Assembly (NCBI GenBank): GCA_036897445.1 | Contig: JAYMTL010000109.1 | Location: 1 to 64,000, forward strand | Length of the DNA: 64,000 bases | Direction of reading: 5' to 3' | Origin: Pelargonium tetragonum | Lineage: Eukaryota; Streptophyta; Magnoliopsida; Geraniales; Geraniaceae | Part shown: positions 23,801-37,534 of the stretch, piece by piece | Numbering within the stretch: the stretch's first letter is position 1 | Layout: each line of letters begins with the position of its first letter | Notes under the pieces: generated by a model | Databases searched by the model: none | The model's input: only the letters and a program-made list of their open reading frames with translations | Told to the model about the DNA's origin: nothing | Made by a program: the position numbers and the translations under genes

Positions 23801-24747
23801 AATACCCCTACTTCGCGTAATAAGACCTAATAGAAGTACTTATCACTAAGCTGTAGAAGGACTCAAAATGACTTTATAAGTTTATTAGATACCAAAAGTA
23901 TAAGATATAAGAGAGCCGGCTTTTTCAATTTAGTAACTTCAGTTCAGTTGGGCAATACCTGGTATATAGGATACTCTACTATTAGAATCTAAACCACCTC
24001 CATTCCAGGAGATCACATAGGTAGATATACAAATTTGGGTCGTGTGTCTAAAATATCTCGATATGAAATACCAGCGAATACTTAGAATTAGGATAATCAG
24101 CTCTTTATGGACCCCTCAATTATGGATATGGAATACAAAAATCTCTCCGAGAAGCTGGAACAATAAAGATTAAAGAAGTTTCTAATTCAAAGTAAGGGTA
24201 CACCCCACAAAGTAACCACAAAAATTTAAGAGTCCTAACTGCACTAAGCTAAACTTACAACAAGAAACTCCTCTATTTCTGTTTGGGCCCATTACTGCAA
24301 AAACAACTCACCGCAAGCAGGAACAGAGAGATACCCAGCACTGGAAAATTTTTATTTCAGGTTTTATGAAGCTTTTTTTGCATTGTATGGGCATACTCTT
24401 ACTAGAATCCTTAACACAATATCGCAAATAAGGAAGAAATGCTTAATCAATAGGAACGCTAGAGTAGCTGGATTCTGTTTGGAATCTGTTCTAGATATTC
24501 TTTCTTACCTGACAAGTTCAGGGTTAACTATACTTTTATAGTAAGTTGAGGAATTATTACCCACTAGGAAAACTCTTCAGAAATTATGCTTACTTTATGT
24601 AAAGTATTGACGGGGTCTCCTGCTTTGTATAAACTAACTACCGCTATTTTTATTCTTATCCTAGAAAGTATAAGCTCTTGAGATCTTTAGCTTATAGGCT
24701 TGCTTAGCTCTATAAACGTATTCATAGGATTTAGAGACACCTAGTGC

Positions 24748-24757
24748 GGGACGTCCC
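24748..24757. repeat. Perfect 10-nt GC palindrome
   Basis: GGGACGTCCC is fully self-complementary. It is one of many short GC palindromes scattered through the AT-rich background. Confidence 0.6.
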
Positions 24758-26348
24758 TGTTTTAATGTCGCAGTTCTGTGCCACGGAATAGTTTTGCCAA
24801 AAGGTAAACTCTGGATCTTATGCTCTTTGAGGGTTTGCAGACTTATGCTGTCTAATTAAGATATCGAAACTTGCTCGAATGCTGACTAATCAAATCAAAA
24901 ATGCGGGGTTCTTTGTATAAGGTTAAAGTCGTAAACAGGAGGACTTCCTCTAAGAATTGAAAGTCTTTTTCTATCCATTTGTTAAGTTATTTTGAATAAA
25001 GAAAATAACCCGTACTAAAAGCTGCTTGCTTGAACGATGATATGACCTATTCAAGGTTTTTTCTTTCATATCCCGGTGTTAAAACAATCTCAGATTCCAG
25101 GAATGTTCTCGCTTTTCTCGCAGTACAAAGTATTAAGCGAATTCTTTAATTCCATAAGGGTTTAGATTATTTTATTTGAAATTACAGAGTCTTGTCCACT
25201 CAAAAGGGGGGACCTCTTCTAAAGAATATTACCAGGACCCCTTTTCCTAATTATAATTATTAGATTCTTGTGCAGTTTAATATAGAGTATAAGTCAAAAT
25301 CGGGGGGAGACTTTGAGCTTTTTTACTATACTGAGGTACTCAACCAAAGTCTTAAATGTCTTTTTCCTTTCCACAGTTTTGTCCCTTTACTGTCGCTTTT
25401 CAACTCGAAAAAAAGAGCGATGTCCCTATAGAAAAGTAAGCTATTCCTGAAGAGTTAATTCTGTAAAACTACTTGCCAATGGTAACGGGGGTTTAAAGAA
25501 TCAAAATGGCTTATATATCTTTAAAATAGCTTTGGATAGAACTATAAATACTCTAAAGGGAGACCTAACCGGAGTTTAATACAAAGATCTTTCAAAGTCT
25601 GTGCACTTTAAACACCTTTTTATATCACATAGAACTCAGAAGTAAGTTAATACCTAAAAGTTACTGGAGTCATTTCTTATATTGTAAAAAGCTTTACTAA
25701 GCTTTCTCTTTTATGTCGGTTCTTAATGTTCTTTATCCTAGAAAGATCTTATCAGATAAGTCTAAAAAGTCCTACGACTCTCATCATAACGCAAGTGAAT
25801 ACAGCTCTGGGTACCCTATTATATCAAGGACTTTCCAGTAGAAGCATCCTCCACCTTGTATAATTCCAAGGCACAATTAAGTATACTACTCTCTCCTATT
25901 ATTTGAAATCCGCTAATATGAAGTAGGGGACCCGCGATACCAAAAGAGAAGCATAAAAAAGAGATCTAGTCACATAAGAATTTAGGAATTTTCTTGTAGT
26001 GCAATCCTCTATTTCTTTTTCGAAAAAGGGTTATACTTTAAAACCCAAAAGGTCTAAAAGGAACCCCCAAAAATACAGATTCCGGAGCCGGTCTAACTAT
26101 ACCTAGCCGGGGATTAAACCCTTTCCAACAAAGGACAAAGTTTTCTAGCATCCTTTGATAAATTGATGGGGGCGTAAACCCATTTAAAGAGTAAAATATA
26201 TAGTATAGAACTTTTTCTTAGTTTTCGCAAATAAACAAGAACTTGAAATTTAACTAGTTTTTGTAATAAAACAACTCCATTATTTCACAAGGGCATCGAA
26301 TGGAACATGGTTTACGCTTTTTTGCTCCTATTAATTACCGGCCTTAAA

Positions 26349-26363
26349 AACAGCCTTCGCTGT
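26349..26363 (+). other. Small hairpin with CTTC loop
   Basis: ACAGC-CTTC-GCTGT is a perfect 5-bp stem (26350-26354 with 26359-26363) closing a 4-base loop. No neighbouring gene gives it a role. Confidence 0.25.
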
Positions 26364-26768
26364 ATATAATATTGTCTCCTTTTTTTAAGAATCTAGAAAT
26401 TCCTCATACAAGGATACCTTTCGGGATATACGTAAGACTTTTTTGAAGTATTTAGGAATCCCTCTCAGATTTTAAGCAAAAGGTTAAGGGATTTTCTAAC
26501 TAAAAGTAAGGTTTATTTGAATTTATGCTCTTAGGGGCTTTTGAAAAGAAGGAGAGATTTCTTATTCTTAGTAAGGTTACCCCTATTCTGAACTCGGGTT
26601 AAAGAGTTTGTAGAATAAAAGCAAAGTAAGGCTTCCTCCTTATCTTTACTAGTAATATACCTTATCCTAACAAGGGGGTCATATAAAAACTCCTAGACTT
26701 CTATCTAATCTAATAGGGAATACTGTAGGTAGAATAAGTCCGGGTTATAAGGCAGGGACGCCCCATAC

Positions 26769-26794
26769 AAATAATTAAGGTAAATAATTAAGGT
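26769..26794 (+). repeat. Tandem duplication, 13-nt unit x2
   Basis: AAATAATTAAGGT occurs twice head to tail without mismatch, inside a T-poor stretch (about 26690-26990). Confidence 0.8.
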
Positions 26795-28895
26795 AGAGGC
26801 TTTAAGAGTAAAGGTTATAAGAGAGGATCTCCTAAGACGGCTATACAAATACAGGTATAGAACAACAAGAGGAATATACCTTTAAAAATTATACTTATTA
26901 CAAATCTATATACATAAGAACTCGCTATAACAAGATAATACTAAACAATATCAATGAAATAGACGGAGGAACTTTGGACCAAGAACTCAAGCATTAAAAT
27001 ATCGAGTCTTATTTGCTCTAGCTCCTAGGTAGTACTCAAAGAGCTCTCTAGTTATATTTACTTTAAACAGGGGTACTTCATAAAAGCGCTCGGTTTTACA
27101 TCTTAAATATTAGGCCAAAACTGCGTGACAAGGAGGAGCTCTTCTTAAAAAATATAGGAGTTAGGCTCCTTAGTTGGGTCTCCATAAAAAGGCAATTTAT
27201 CTATACCCAATAACCTAGAAACCAAAAATACGTTTAAAACTAAAGACTCTTGACGTTGCCCAAAAAAGTGCCTTCGTTCTGGTATACCGCCGGACTCTTT
27301 CTTATCTCCAACGGGTTGGGGTTAAAATATAATAAAAGCAATAACTCATTGATATGAGCAAACCCCGAAGTTCTAAGCGCCCTATTAAAGTCTAAATCGA
27401 AAGTTTCCTACCTTGTTCTAATCCGGAAAAGACAAAAAGCCTTAATTTAAGGGAATTCTGAGAGTATAGTAAGCCGAAAAAGAATTTTAAAGCAGAAGGG
27501 ATTTTTCTTATATCTTATAAATAATAGCGTAATTTTAGATGTAGCTACAACCATCCCAGAAAATTGTATTCCGTAGTTATAATCGTTGCACAGGCGGCTT
27601 AGTCTCATTATAAAGGGGCGCTTTAATATAAGGAATTCCAAGACTTTTTCCATTCAGTACATACTTGCTTGCCGCTTAGAATTAATTAAAGAAAGCGGGC
27701 TTAAAAATGAAGCCTATACGGAGCGCTTAAAGAAGAATCCAGGATTGGTAATAACTTAAGGGGGGTAACTAGATCTTTTCCAGGGATTCCATACACCTTT
27801 CTTTTTTCACGAGCGTCAAACACCCATAAGGGGCGGTTCGAGGCTTTTTAGTTTAAGTACGATTAGGGATTTTCTATCACTCCGGTTAGAGATAAAGTAT
27901 TCCTGCATTGGGGTACTTTTAGTCATTTAAACTAATGAAATAAATGCTCATATCTTTCCCTTGTAATTTGTAATAAGGTAACCTTGACGCTTAATTTAGA
28001 GTTGCGGATTCGGGATCCGCGTTACTCCAAAAGATTAGACTGAGATTTCTCCATACCATAGTTAATAAAGGCTTGTTTTTCAAAAAATGTTTAGGAGTAC
28101 TATTAAGCAAGTTATTAACTCGCGGGCTCTCGGGACTGGGGTTTCAACAGATCTTTAGACGTTAGCTTTCTAAAGCAATTGTAGGGCTCAAGAAGTTACT
28201 ACTATGTAAGGGTCCTCAAAAGTCTAAAAAACCACCTTACAGGGTAGGCAAAAGCTCGTTAAACGAAAGAATTTTTTTATTTCTCAATTTATTATCGTTA
28301 TTTCATTATATAAAGATATTGCCTTGCAGTGTAATTATACAAAGTTGAGGAGCTTCCTGTTTTAGACAAGCAAGAAGGAATAAAGTTAGAATAGGTATAC
28401 ACATTCATCCTTTTTTTATAACTTACCTGGATAGGTATGATGTTTTTTGTGTAAATGAAAACCCTGCCCCTTTTTTGGAAGAGATTCTTAAGGTCTCTTT
28501 ACCGGGGATATCTTAAGTGTTAGTAGAATCCCGATGTCTTCTAAAAATCCTGTATTGCTTTCATTTGTAATTTAACTTGGTTTTTGAAATGAAAGTTGAT
28601 ATTTGGCAAAAATTCTAGATACTAGCTATGTAAATTTATAAAGGGAGCCCCGGGTTTGGGTGCTTCCCTAAGGTTTTATATCAATATCAATTAAATTCTT
28701 TAATTCTAGCAGTGGCAGGCATTCCCCAGTTCCTCTGATTGATTACAGTAAAGTAAAGACTTTCTTCTTGTTATAAACAAAAAACTCAATCTATAATGTA
28801 CCAAATCCTAATCGTTTAATAAAGTTTATAATAAAACTGGGCCTAGCTCTTGTAAAATGCTTGCGGTGATTTATTACTTCTATATGGGATATCTC

Positions 28896-28907
28896 TATAT
28901 ATATATA
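28896..28907. repeat. (TA)6 microsatellite
   Basis: This is the third run of six TA dinucleotides in the window, here within a longer AT-only tract. Confidence 0.8.
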
Positions 28908-29969
28908 AACGTTTGAGGAAAATCCGATACCTTAAAAAGGGAAAATAAAAGTAAGAGGTAAGCTTAAAATTCTCTTTTGTAAAATAGGCTTTTAGAACGT
29001 AACTAGTACCCAGAGAGATTAAATTAACTGGGTTGAATCCTCCACTTGTAAAGACTCTTAAATTATGTATAAGTACAAGAATTGCACTGCTTTTTTAGAG
29101 AGACCCCCGAACTCGTTTTAGCAGCGAAATTTCTGATTACAGAACACGAGGCCCCTATTTTTTTTTTCAAACCACCTTTACTGACCCCGCCTAACGAATT
29201 AAGGATCCCTTGTAAAATAAAACCCAAAAACAGGGTGAGATTTTTAAGAAATTAAGTATTAACTACATTTTCACAACTGCATTCTTTATATAATTTGGTA
29301 AATAAGTTCTTTAAAAATGAAAGAAGAGTAAACTAGAAGCTTTACTTAATTACTTAAATAGAGAAAGTTACAGCCCTTCATTTTTTTTAGAAAGAAAACT
29401 TCTTTTACGGATCTAACCGCTCGAAATTCCTATGCCAGCAGCGAGTGTTTCCACTTGCAGTCTTTTTAAGAGAAGAGAACTCTCGGTTTTATTCTTATTT
29501 TCTAGTGCCTACTTTATTCAAACTCTTTTGCTTACAGAAAAAAGCACTCAGGTTAAGACTATAGCTACCCCCTAACTTCAGTAAATTCTTAAAATCAATC
29601 TTACAGGAGCTGTCCTAAAAAGAAGTTTTAGTGCAATGGAAAAGAGTCTTAGATTTTGTTTCTTGAAATTAATAGTAAGCAAAAGGAGACCCTAGACTTC
29701 CGGGTAGTTAATTATAAAAAGACAGGACCATATTTCGGAGTCGTTAATCTAGTTCCTTTTTTAATACAGAGTTAATAGAGCAAAGAATACTCTATTTTTT
29801 GGGATACAAAAGGGATTGAATAATTTTTGTCGGCTACCTAAGAATCGCTTTATATCTTTCTCGCTTTTTTACTCGGCGTAAAACAGAAACTTAACCCCCG
29901 GGTAAGCTGCTAAAAAAGAGTCTTTAAGGACCCTAAAATTAAGCGCAAAACTTGTGATATTTAACGGGA

Positions 29970-29983
29970 GGGGTCGCCCCGGG
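29970..29983. other. GC cluster: hairpin plus CCCGGG
   Basis: GGGG-TCG-CCCC (29970-29980) overlaps CCCGGG (29978-29983). Another CCCGGG lies at 29897, only 81 bases away. This is the densest GC-palindrome patch I found in the window. Confidence 0.4.
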
Positions 29984-32153
29984 AAGACTTTGACTTTTTT
30001 ACTGGATTGCAGTACATTGTTAGTAGTTAGACATGCAACGAGTTTATTTATACTATTAAAAATTTAGCCAGATTCAAGAATTTCTTAAAGCTTGTTCGGC
30101 GCATACGCACAGTTAAAGTTTTGTTAGTACATAAAAAATCTTATCTTAATCTAAACACTTGTTGCCTTGCTTATAAAAAAGGCACGAGCGGCTTTATCAA
30201 GTATCCTTTACCTACTCCTTTAAAGACACTTTTGTAACCTTTTAAATTTAAAGCTCCCCCCGCCCCCGTGATGTGATTTGTAACAAGGAAAGTAACTACT
30301 CCGTTTGATAGAGCCCAGTGAGAACTTAATATAACGGAAATTTCCTTTTTTAATTGCTTGGGCATTCCCTTTCTGTCGATAAAAAGCTCGCAAGTTTGAA
30401 CCTCTTTTAGGTTCCTTTTCTATAGCATATACAAGCTTTTGGCAAGATTAACCAGATTTTTAGATTCTTTAAAGAGCGGATCCTCCCGCTAAGTGGATAC
30501 TTTCCCTTTTTGTTAGATAAAATACTTGGCTTAATTACAAGCGTAACAACTCGAGGAATTTCTCAGTTTTAGTCACCCCTTCTTTTAGGTCCCGTAGATT
30601 TTTAGTGTTTAGACCTTATCTTCATATTTCAAGACCTTGCTTTGTCTAGGAAAAGAATTAATAAAGTTCGATAACCCCTAGGAAGGGGTAGTAGTATATC
30701 TAAAGATATACCTGTGCCTGTATTAAAAAGAAAGTGTAAAAACCACAGGGATTCTTCTACATTAGGGGTCCTTTTTCTCTAAGGTTTAGGAGCTTGCTAA
30801 GCGAGGAATTTTATAAAGTTGGGATAAGATATTTTACGTGAGAAATGTGTTGGGTTTTAATGATTGGCATATTAGATCCTACGTGACTTGCCTTTCATGG
30901 ACTCTTTTTTGTTTTGTATGCTATCTTCCACCAAATGAGAGACTTCATCTTTGTTTAATGTAGTATTGAGAATTTCTTGAAGCTTAAGAAAAAGTCGCCA
31001 GTAAAGAACGGAAATATTTAAATTCAGCAGAGTTTTAACTGAGAAATGCATACCAAAAAATTTTTAGCAAGGGCCTACTTCTGGAATCCTGTGACTTTTT
31101 ACTTCATTTTCACTTGGATAAAGGGGGCTTAAAAGGATCGATCGGTTGCATCTGTAGTTGGACCGTAATCTTTAGCTATTAACCCGATTGTGTTATAGGT
31201 ATTTCAAAAATCTTTAATTAAACGCTCGATTTCAAGAAGAAAGATTAAAGTTAAAGACTCTTAGTCTATTCTAAGGGCTTGTCAAATTAATATTAATAAA
31301 ACAAGGTAAAAACTTAAGATATATAGTAGATAATACGAAAGTTTTATTATAAGGACGTAACTAGAACTAGGAAAGAGAAAGAACAGTAGTAAGTTATAAG
31401 AGCGAGGTAATGTAATATTAAGACTGCAAGAAACGTATTCAAACGAAACATGACATAAGTAAGTGCACGGGTTATTTCCTGCTTAGACTTCCGATCACAA
31501 GAGTTGATTCCCTTAAGCGGAAGTGAGATAGCACTTGTAAGGAGATCCTGTATTCTAATTGGCTGCACCCGATTAAATATATAGTAGGTTACAAGAATAA
31601 GGTATTGTTACCCTCTCTTTTTACTGACATGGGATAAAAGAACTTTTAGGCTAAAATGACTATGGCAACGCTACAGGAACCCTTTGGCATTCCTGTTAAA
31701 TACACCCTTCACTTTTTACATACCAGTCAAGGGGAGCCTTTTTTGCTATTCATATGGACAGGCGTACTAGATTCACAAGACACAGATCTTAGAACAAATT
31801 CTTTACCTACGTTACCAGAATTATCAAGTTCATCAGTATATACTCTTTTTCTATGTCTCTCTTAGGATATCTTGACTTTCTCAACAGCCCAGCCCTTTGA
31901 TCTTGGAACGTCTATCAGTGCATTTTTCTTCCAAAGGAACTAAGGGGGTGTTCTATATACCTTATTTAAAAAGGATTGGAAATCCCGCAGTGAATAGTGT
32001 ATAAGTGGGTACTTTATTTAAGAATACCCGAAAAGAGGGCCGTTACGTCTAAGTATAAGAAAAGTGACTTTTTTAGGAATTTTCTAATGAATCTGTTTAA
32101 GTTTTTACTGAGTAACGGGGTAATGCTTGCTTGAAAAGTTTTAGTCGAAACGC

Positions 32154-32166
32154 AGGTAATGTAATT
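32154..32166 (+). repeat. Dispersed 13-mer AGGTAATGTAATT, copy 2
   Basis: This is an exact copy, preceded by GC and not AA, and followed by AAGGGGTAAC. Confidence 0.7.
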
Positions 32167-35100
32167 AAGGGGTAACTCAATCCAGAGCTTTTTAGGAATC
32201 ATAAGCACTTGATAAATCCCTATCTTGTTATGCTCCGAATACATAAAAACGAAAAGCAACAATATTTAAGCCGGCTGGTGATAAAACAAATTTATGTCCA
32301 GTTAGAAAGGTGGGAGGGAGTAGGAGCTTAAAAAGAAATATCTTCCTAAGTGATTCCATGACAAGATATAAAGAAATCCTTGCAAGAGGGTTTTCCCGGG
32401 AATCCGGTATACAAGAAATTGCGTCTTAATCCACTTTGATCTTATTTAACTAGAAAGAAAGACGCTTTTACTCATTTACCAAGCTAAATTTCAATATTAG
32501 CCGCACTCTTAATCGACTGGTCTAAGGGATACTTATCATACTAATTAGGCAGCTCGTGTTTATGAAAGACCACTCTAAGTTCAGTCTGTACGAGATTATA
32601 TAGGAATCCCCAACCTGGGAGTAGAAAACAGGTCAAAGAAAAAAAAGAACTTTATGTCATACCGGTATGATCCCTTCAGCGACATTTTTCTAAAAAGAGC
32701 TTGGCGTACTAAATTTAGTAGGAGCACCCGTGGGTATACAAATTTCCGATTCTTAATATATTCTGGGTCTCTATATTTATATAAGCCTCCACAGAGTGAA
32801 TCCCCCCTTTTATATCTCAAGGGATCAAATCCTTTCTACCTAACTATTTTTATTTGATCAAAACATCTTTCTTGCTTGTCAGAGTTCAAATGAGGTTTTC
32901 TAGTTAGGAATTAGGAACTCTCAAAGTGGCTTACACCTAATCTTATAAAAATCTAAATGTCCGACTTACTTATTTGCTTAATAAACTTTTCATTTAATAA
33001 GGTATACGGGCTCCTTATGAACTCTTTTTCAAAGTGCGTACCTTTTTAAAATTAGATTGAAGAAGGAAGTCTATAATTACAACAAAATTGAAACTAGCAG
33101 AGCTTCTCCTTATTAGTTGACCCCGATCAATACATAATACATAGTGCTAAAACCTTTCTTAAGCTCTTCTATTCTACTGTACGCTTAAACGGGGTCCTTT
33201 TCCCAACGAGGGACTTCCTTTTGATATCATAAATACTAAGAATTCCGAGTTTTATTCTTATCTAAAATCTAAAACAAGAAGGGATTCCCGTTATATTTAG
33301 GACAAAGTTTATAGGCCCCAGAAAAGGAGAAAAATTCTTTGAATTGTTCGGTTGTTAAAGCTTTCTTTATAATACGAAATTCCAAATGTGCAGAGTCGAT
33401 AATATAGGATCCAAAATCGGGTGTTGCTTATTATAAAACTACTTTTATTGGAGTAGCGGGATTTATATCCACCTTTAAATTTCATGTTAGTATTGTACCT
33501 GCCTGTAGTTTAGTACCATAGGGCTTTCCAAGCAAAGCAAGTCGGGGATTACTCCTTAGAAATCTCGTAGTATGGCTCGGATTCAGAATAAATTGAACCT
33601 ATGGCAATTAGTTACACTATATCCCGGGGGAAGACGTATCCATTTTAAAGGATTTACGAATATTGAGAATAGAATTCTAACTCTTACTTTGAGGGATACC
33701 AGCTTTCAATAGCCACTCAACAAATAGGGCTTACTTTTGACTTTAGATAGCAGTCAGCTGGAGCAACAATTTGTAAAAGAAATCCCCTGTAAGTGGTAGG
33801 TAGGGCAATTCGGCAAACCCACACAGGGCTTTAGTACTTAATTATGACTTCAGGGAAAGCTTAGAAAGTTACATGTTAAGTAATTTAACTGTCTAGGTGG
33901 AGACTGGGCAGTTGTAGTATGTTTATAGAAGTAGAGTCTGTCAAAAAGAGGTTTTGCTTTTGTATTAGATATTCGTATAGACCAAGTAAGCTTTTCCTGT
34001 TAAATTGACTTTATCCTTTGTTAAAGAGTCTTCTCTACGAGCGGAAATCCCTTAATATCGCACAAAGTACTTTATGCAGGGGGCGCCCTCCTTGAACTAG
34101 CATAATATAAAGATTTTTCTAAAATAGGGTATATATCTAAATATCAGAGAGATTAACCCAACCTTGCGTGTGTAATATTGTCAAGAATACTTTCAGATCT
34201 GGCTCTTTAATTTGAGGGAAATGGAAGGGAAACCCCTCTTTCTATATACAGATAGTAGAATTTTTCAGGGTTTAGGGCTATACTTTTGGAAGCGGGCTCC
34301 TGTGTATCTACCGCTTTCATAGAAGTTTTTAGTCTTTACTTGATACAGTAACGAAAAGCTTAAGCAATAACAAAGTGGATCATCAGACCTCGGCTTAAGA
34401 TTAATAAGAATTTGGGAACAAAAAAGTACAGAGTTATAATTCAATTTTGAGAGACACTTGCTAAAAATGCTAAAAAAAGCACAAAAAATAGGTATAGGCA
34501 CGGGTTCCCCCGATATAATAAAATAAAGACAAATTCAGTTACGCACACGACATTTTCTCCGCTTTTTGGGTTCTAAGGTATTTATTACTAGTATACATAG
34601 TAAAATCTTCAATAAGACAAATATGAGAGAACTTACTTTAAGACAGAGCCTTTTTTGGCAACCTTTGGTAATATAAGACAATAAATAATATTCAATTGCC
34701 GCAGGAGGCCCTTTTTTAAAATAGACAGGCGTTCCTCCTTCTGCCTAAAGGAATAAAGTATGCAGTATGAGGTTCCTTACAAGGCATTGCCGGCCTAAAT
34801 TTAGCAGCTTAAACGCTTTCTTGAACTCAAATTATCTTTTTCTTAACTGCTTAACCGGCGGTAAACTTTATTCAAACTGCCTTATGACAAGGTAAGGTAA
34901 AAAGTTAGAATATAAGTACAATATTTGTAAGGGAATCCCACAAGCTCGGTACACTTTTTTATTAATGCAAAAAAGGAGCTCCCTGATAAATGTAAACGAC
35001 AATCCTTGAATAATAAAACAAAAAGAAAACTTACTATTCAATTTGTTTGTATATTAAAAAGGCACCACAACAGTGCTATTATTGAAGAGATTTTTCCTAC

Positions 35101-35943
35101 GTTTCCCTCGAAGCAATAACTAAGAGCCCGTGTTCTACTAGACTTAGAGAAAAAGCATTTTTAACTAAATTACTAAGGGTAAACTTTGTACACTTCAGAG
35201 TAAAGAAAACTACAGATATAACCGAATTCAGGATAGAGCTGACGTGTAAAAGTAAAAAGAGTAATACTGTACGAGAATCTAGACAGACTTGTGTACCCTT
35301 TCTAATTGTTGTAAAACTCCGTAATTAAATCAATTCCAAAATTCTCAAGTTTCTTTTCTTTAGAGGAGGAAAAATCCTTTATAAAGGCGAGGACCATCAA
35401 AGTAAAAAAAAAGAACTGTACTAACCCAAAATCTCATAAAAGGTGTGCCACAAGGTGCGAGCGTAACCTCAAAGTCTCATTGGGACAGTCAGTAAAGCAA
35501 TAAAGTAAGAGTTGCAGCTCTCTCCTAAAGAAGCAATCTCTAAGACCTCCCTACCCAGCAATTTTAGGCGAAATAAACTTAAGTAATGGGAAGATTTTTA
35601 GTCCGTGGCAAAGTAAAAGAAGATTCTATAAGCTGAGCTACCCTTCAAAAAACTAAATGCGGTATATAGGTATTTACTAGAAAGAAACTCCTTCTTATAA
35701 AATATTCTTAAAATAAAAAGAGTAACTAAAGAGTTAGAGCGAATACCTACTTTTATCTACCCTTTACGAGGGTCCCATAATGGCTACTATAACTAAGTTC
35801 ATTTTTACTACGATAAACTTTCAATTATCAGATTTATAAAGAATAACCTAAATCTTCCTTCTTTTTTTAGATAAAGAAAGGCTTTAATCTATATTTTAAA
35901 ACGCAGTAAACTCATATGTTCGAAGGTGCTATTTTGACTGCAT

Positions 35944-36001
35944 CTAAGTTTAATTCGGGTAGATTTAGGTTTCCTTGGGAGGAAGGGTCGTAGGTTCAAA
36001 T
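35944..36001 (+). pseudogene. tRNA-Pro(UGG)-like fragment, 3' part lost
   Basis: A weak D stem AAGT/ATTT precedes an anticodon stem with four of five pairs (GTTTC against GGAAG, one wobble) and loop CTTGGGA, giving U33 and anticodon UGG (Pro). The variable region GGTC and the 5' half of a T arm (GTAGG, loop TTCAAAT) follow. Beyond the T loop the sequence (ATGCT) does not complete the stem, and no acceptor stem closes. The stretch GGTCGTAGGTTCAAAT is identical to the matching part of the tRNA-Asn at 4014-4086. Confidence 0.3.
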
Positions 36002-37510
36002 ATGCTCATACATAAGCCTCATGTACAAGAATTTCTAAATCCAGGCAAGATTATACAAACTCCCACTATATAAGCCACGAAAAAGAACTTAGCACGGGTT
36101 TTGCTTTATTTAAGTTTCCCGTGTTAGAATAAATGAGTTAATCCGAAATTAATCTTCTAATTTGACTTCCCTCCGGACTTACTATATAATGAACTAAGTC
36201 TGGTGAATACTCCTCTAAATTTGAAATTGCTATAAAAGGAAAGCCCTATACTAAGACTTTGCTTGGCCCCAACTTATCTGTTTTCGTTATCAATGAATCA
36301 TTAAAAAGCCTAATTGAAAGAAATTTATGCTTATTAACTAACTACACTTTAAATAATAACTACAAAACGCCTGTTTATAAAAATCCCTGAACTTAGCTAA
36401 AATCTTCTAAGGAACTGAGGAAATAGAGCCTTCCTAAGACAGAAAAGTATACTTAATAATTGATACACTTTTCAGTTTTTCTGGAGCATCCCTCAATGTT
36501 GAGTAGAGCACCCGTTTTGCTTAGATAGTTAGATAGGATATAGATTAGCTCTCGTTTATGGTACGCTCCCTTACACTGCCCCAACCTTGTTATGTCTTTT
36601 GTGGTTCTATTTAACTGGATGTTCCTATTGTAAACACTTCGCTAAATTTTAAATGCTACAAGAACTCTAAATCTGAATTTTCTTAGTATAGACAGTTTTG
36701 TAGAAAACTTTCAAGTTACCCTATCTTTTTTTAGCTGACCTTTATACTTTATAAAGTTAATTCCTATCTTCTTGCACCTTGCAAAGTACTTTTCCAGTCC
36801 CTTTCTCTTATTATATTAAGAATTTTCTTTAAATGCTAAGAAGCCTTTCAACCCCCTTTATAAAGAGTCAACCTTTGCTTGATATTTATTTCAGTCCGTT
36901 TGACCCCGGGATATTGGGCTAAAGAAAAAATTGACTATTTATAGACCTTAAAATGACTCTTTAGAAGCGCAAGTTCTAACCTACACCCATTATACATCTA
37001 GTAGAATTTTTGGATTTTAGCAGAAGGGTCTCTCAAAAATGTGAATAAATGAATTAATATGGATGTACTAAAAATTGTTAGATCTTTGGTCTTTGGCAGT
37101 TAAGTACAAGTAAGTTTATAAAATATAGAAAACCCCAGCAACCCTTACCTATAAAACTGGGTAAGATTTTTATAATATATCAAAAAGAAGGACTCTTCTT
37201 AATTTGGACTCAAAGCTTTGGTTTTTTCATAGACTTTGTGAAAAATATCTGAGCCTCGTACTTTTGTGCGAGTTCAATAAAAAAAGCCCGTATTTAACGC
37301 TAGTCGTAGGGCTCTAAGGATATAAAAAAGTGTTAGTACACAAGCAATTCATTTTTAAAATTAAGATAAGAAGCTCTTGGACTTCAACTTCAGTGTGCTT
37401 TTCAAAGAAAATTCCTTATGAAATGAAACTTGTAGTAAAAAAAAAGCTCTGCTGATGATAAGATAAAAAGGAGTCTCCTATGGAACAGTAAAGTGACAAA
37501 GGGGTTCTTA

Positions 37511-37534
37511 TCTTAATTAAAGTCTTAATTAAAG
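37511..37534 (+). repeat. Tandem duplication, 12-nt unit x2
   Basis: TCTTAATTAAAG occurs twice head to tail without mismatch. Confidence 0.8.

Larger units (their letters stand above)
20820..35943. other. Gene-free region rich in GC palindromes
   Basis: No convincing gene is present. Six of the nine CCCGGG sites I located in the window fall here (28649, 29897, 29978, 32395, 33623) or just beyond it (36905). GGGACGTCCC (24748-24757) and a tandem 13-mer (26769) also lie here. Short frames around 31347-31865 and 32596-32857 are open but unrecognisable and overlap one another on opposite strands. The second copy of the dispersed 13-mer is at 32154. Confidence 0.5.

Noticed and set aside
24600-24625. 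TTGACGGGG resembling the SSU 900-region word
   Set aside because: The required flanking AAAGGAA and GCACAAGC are absent.
27950-28025. GTAATAAGGTAACC and a following TTGCGG...GGATC resembling the 3' end of SSU rRNA
   Set aside because: Spacing is wrong and neither the decoding-site helix nor the upstream ACACCGCCCG block is present.
31347-31865. Neighbouring short frames on opposite strands (73 and 69 codons)
   Set aside because: Both are of chance length and without recognisable sequence. Their divergent placement alone is not evidence of genes.
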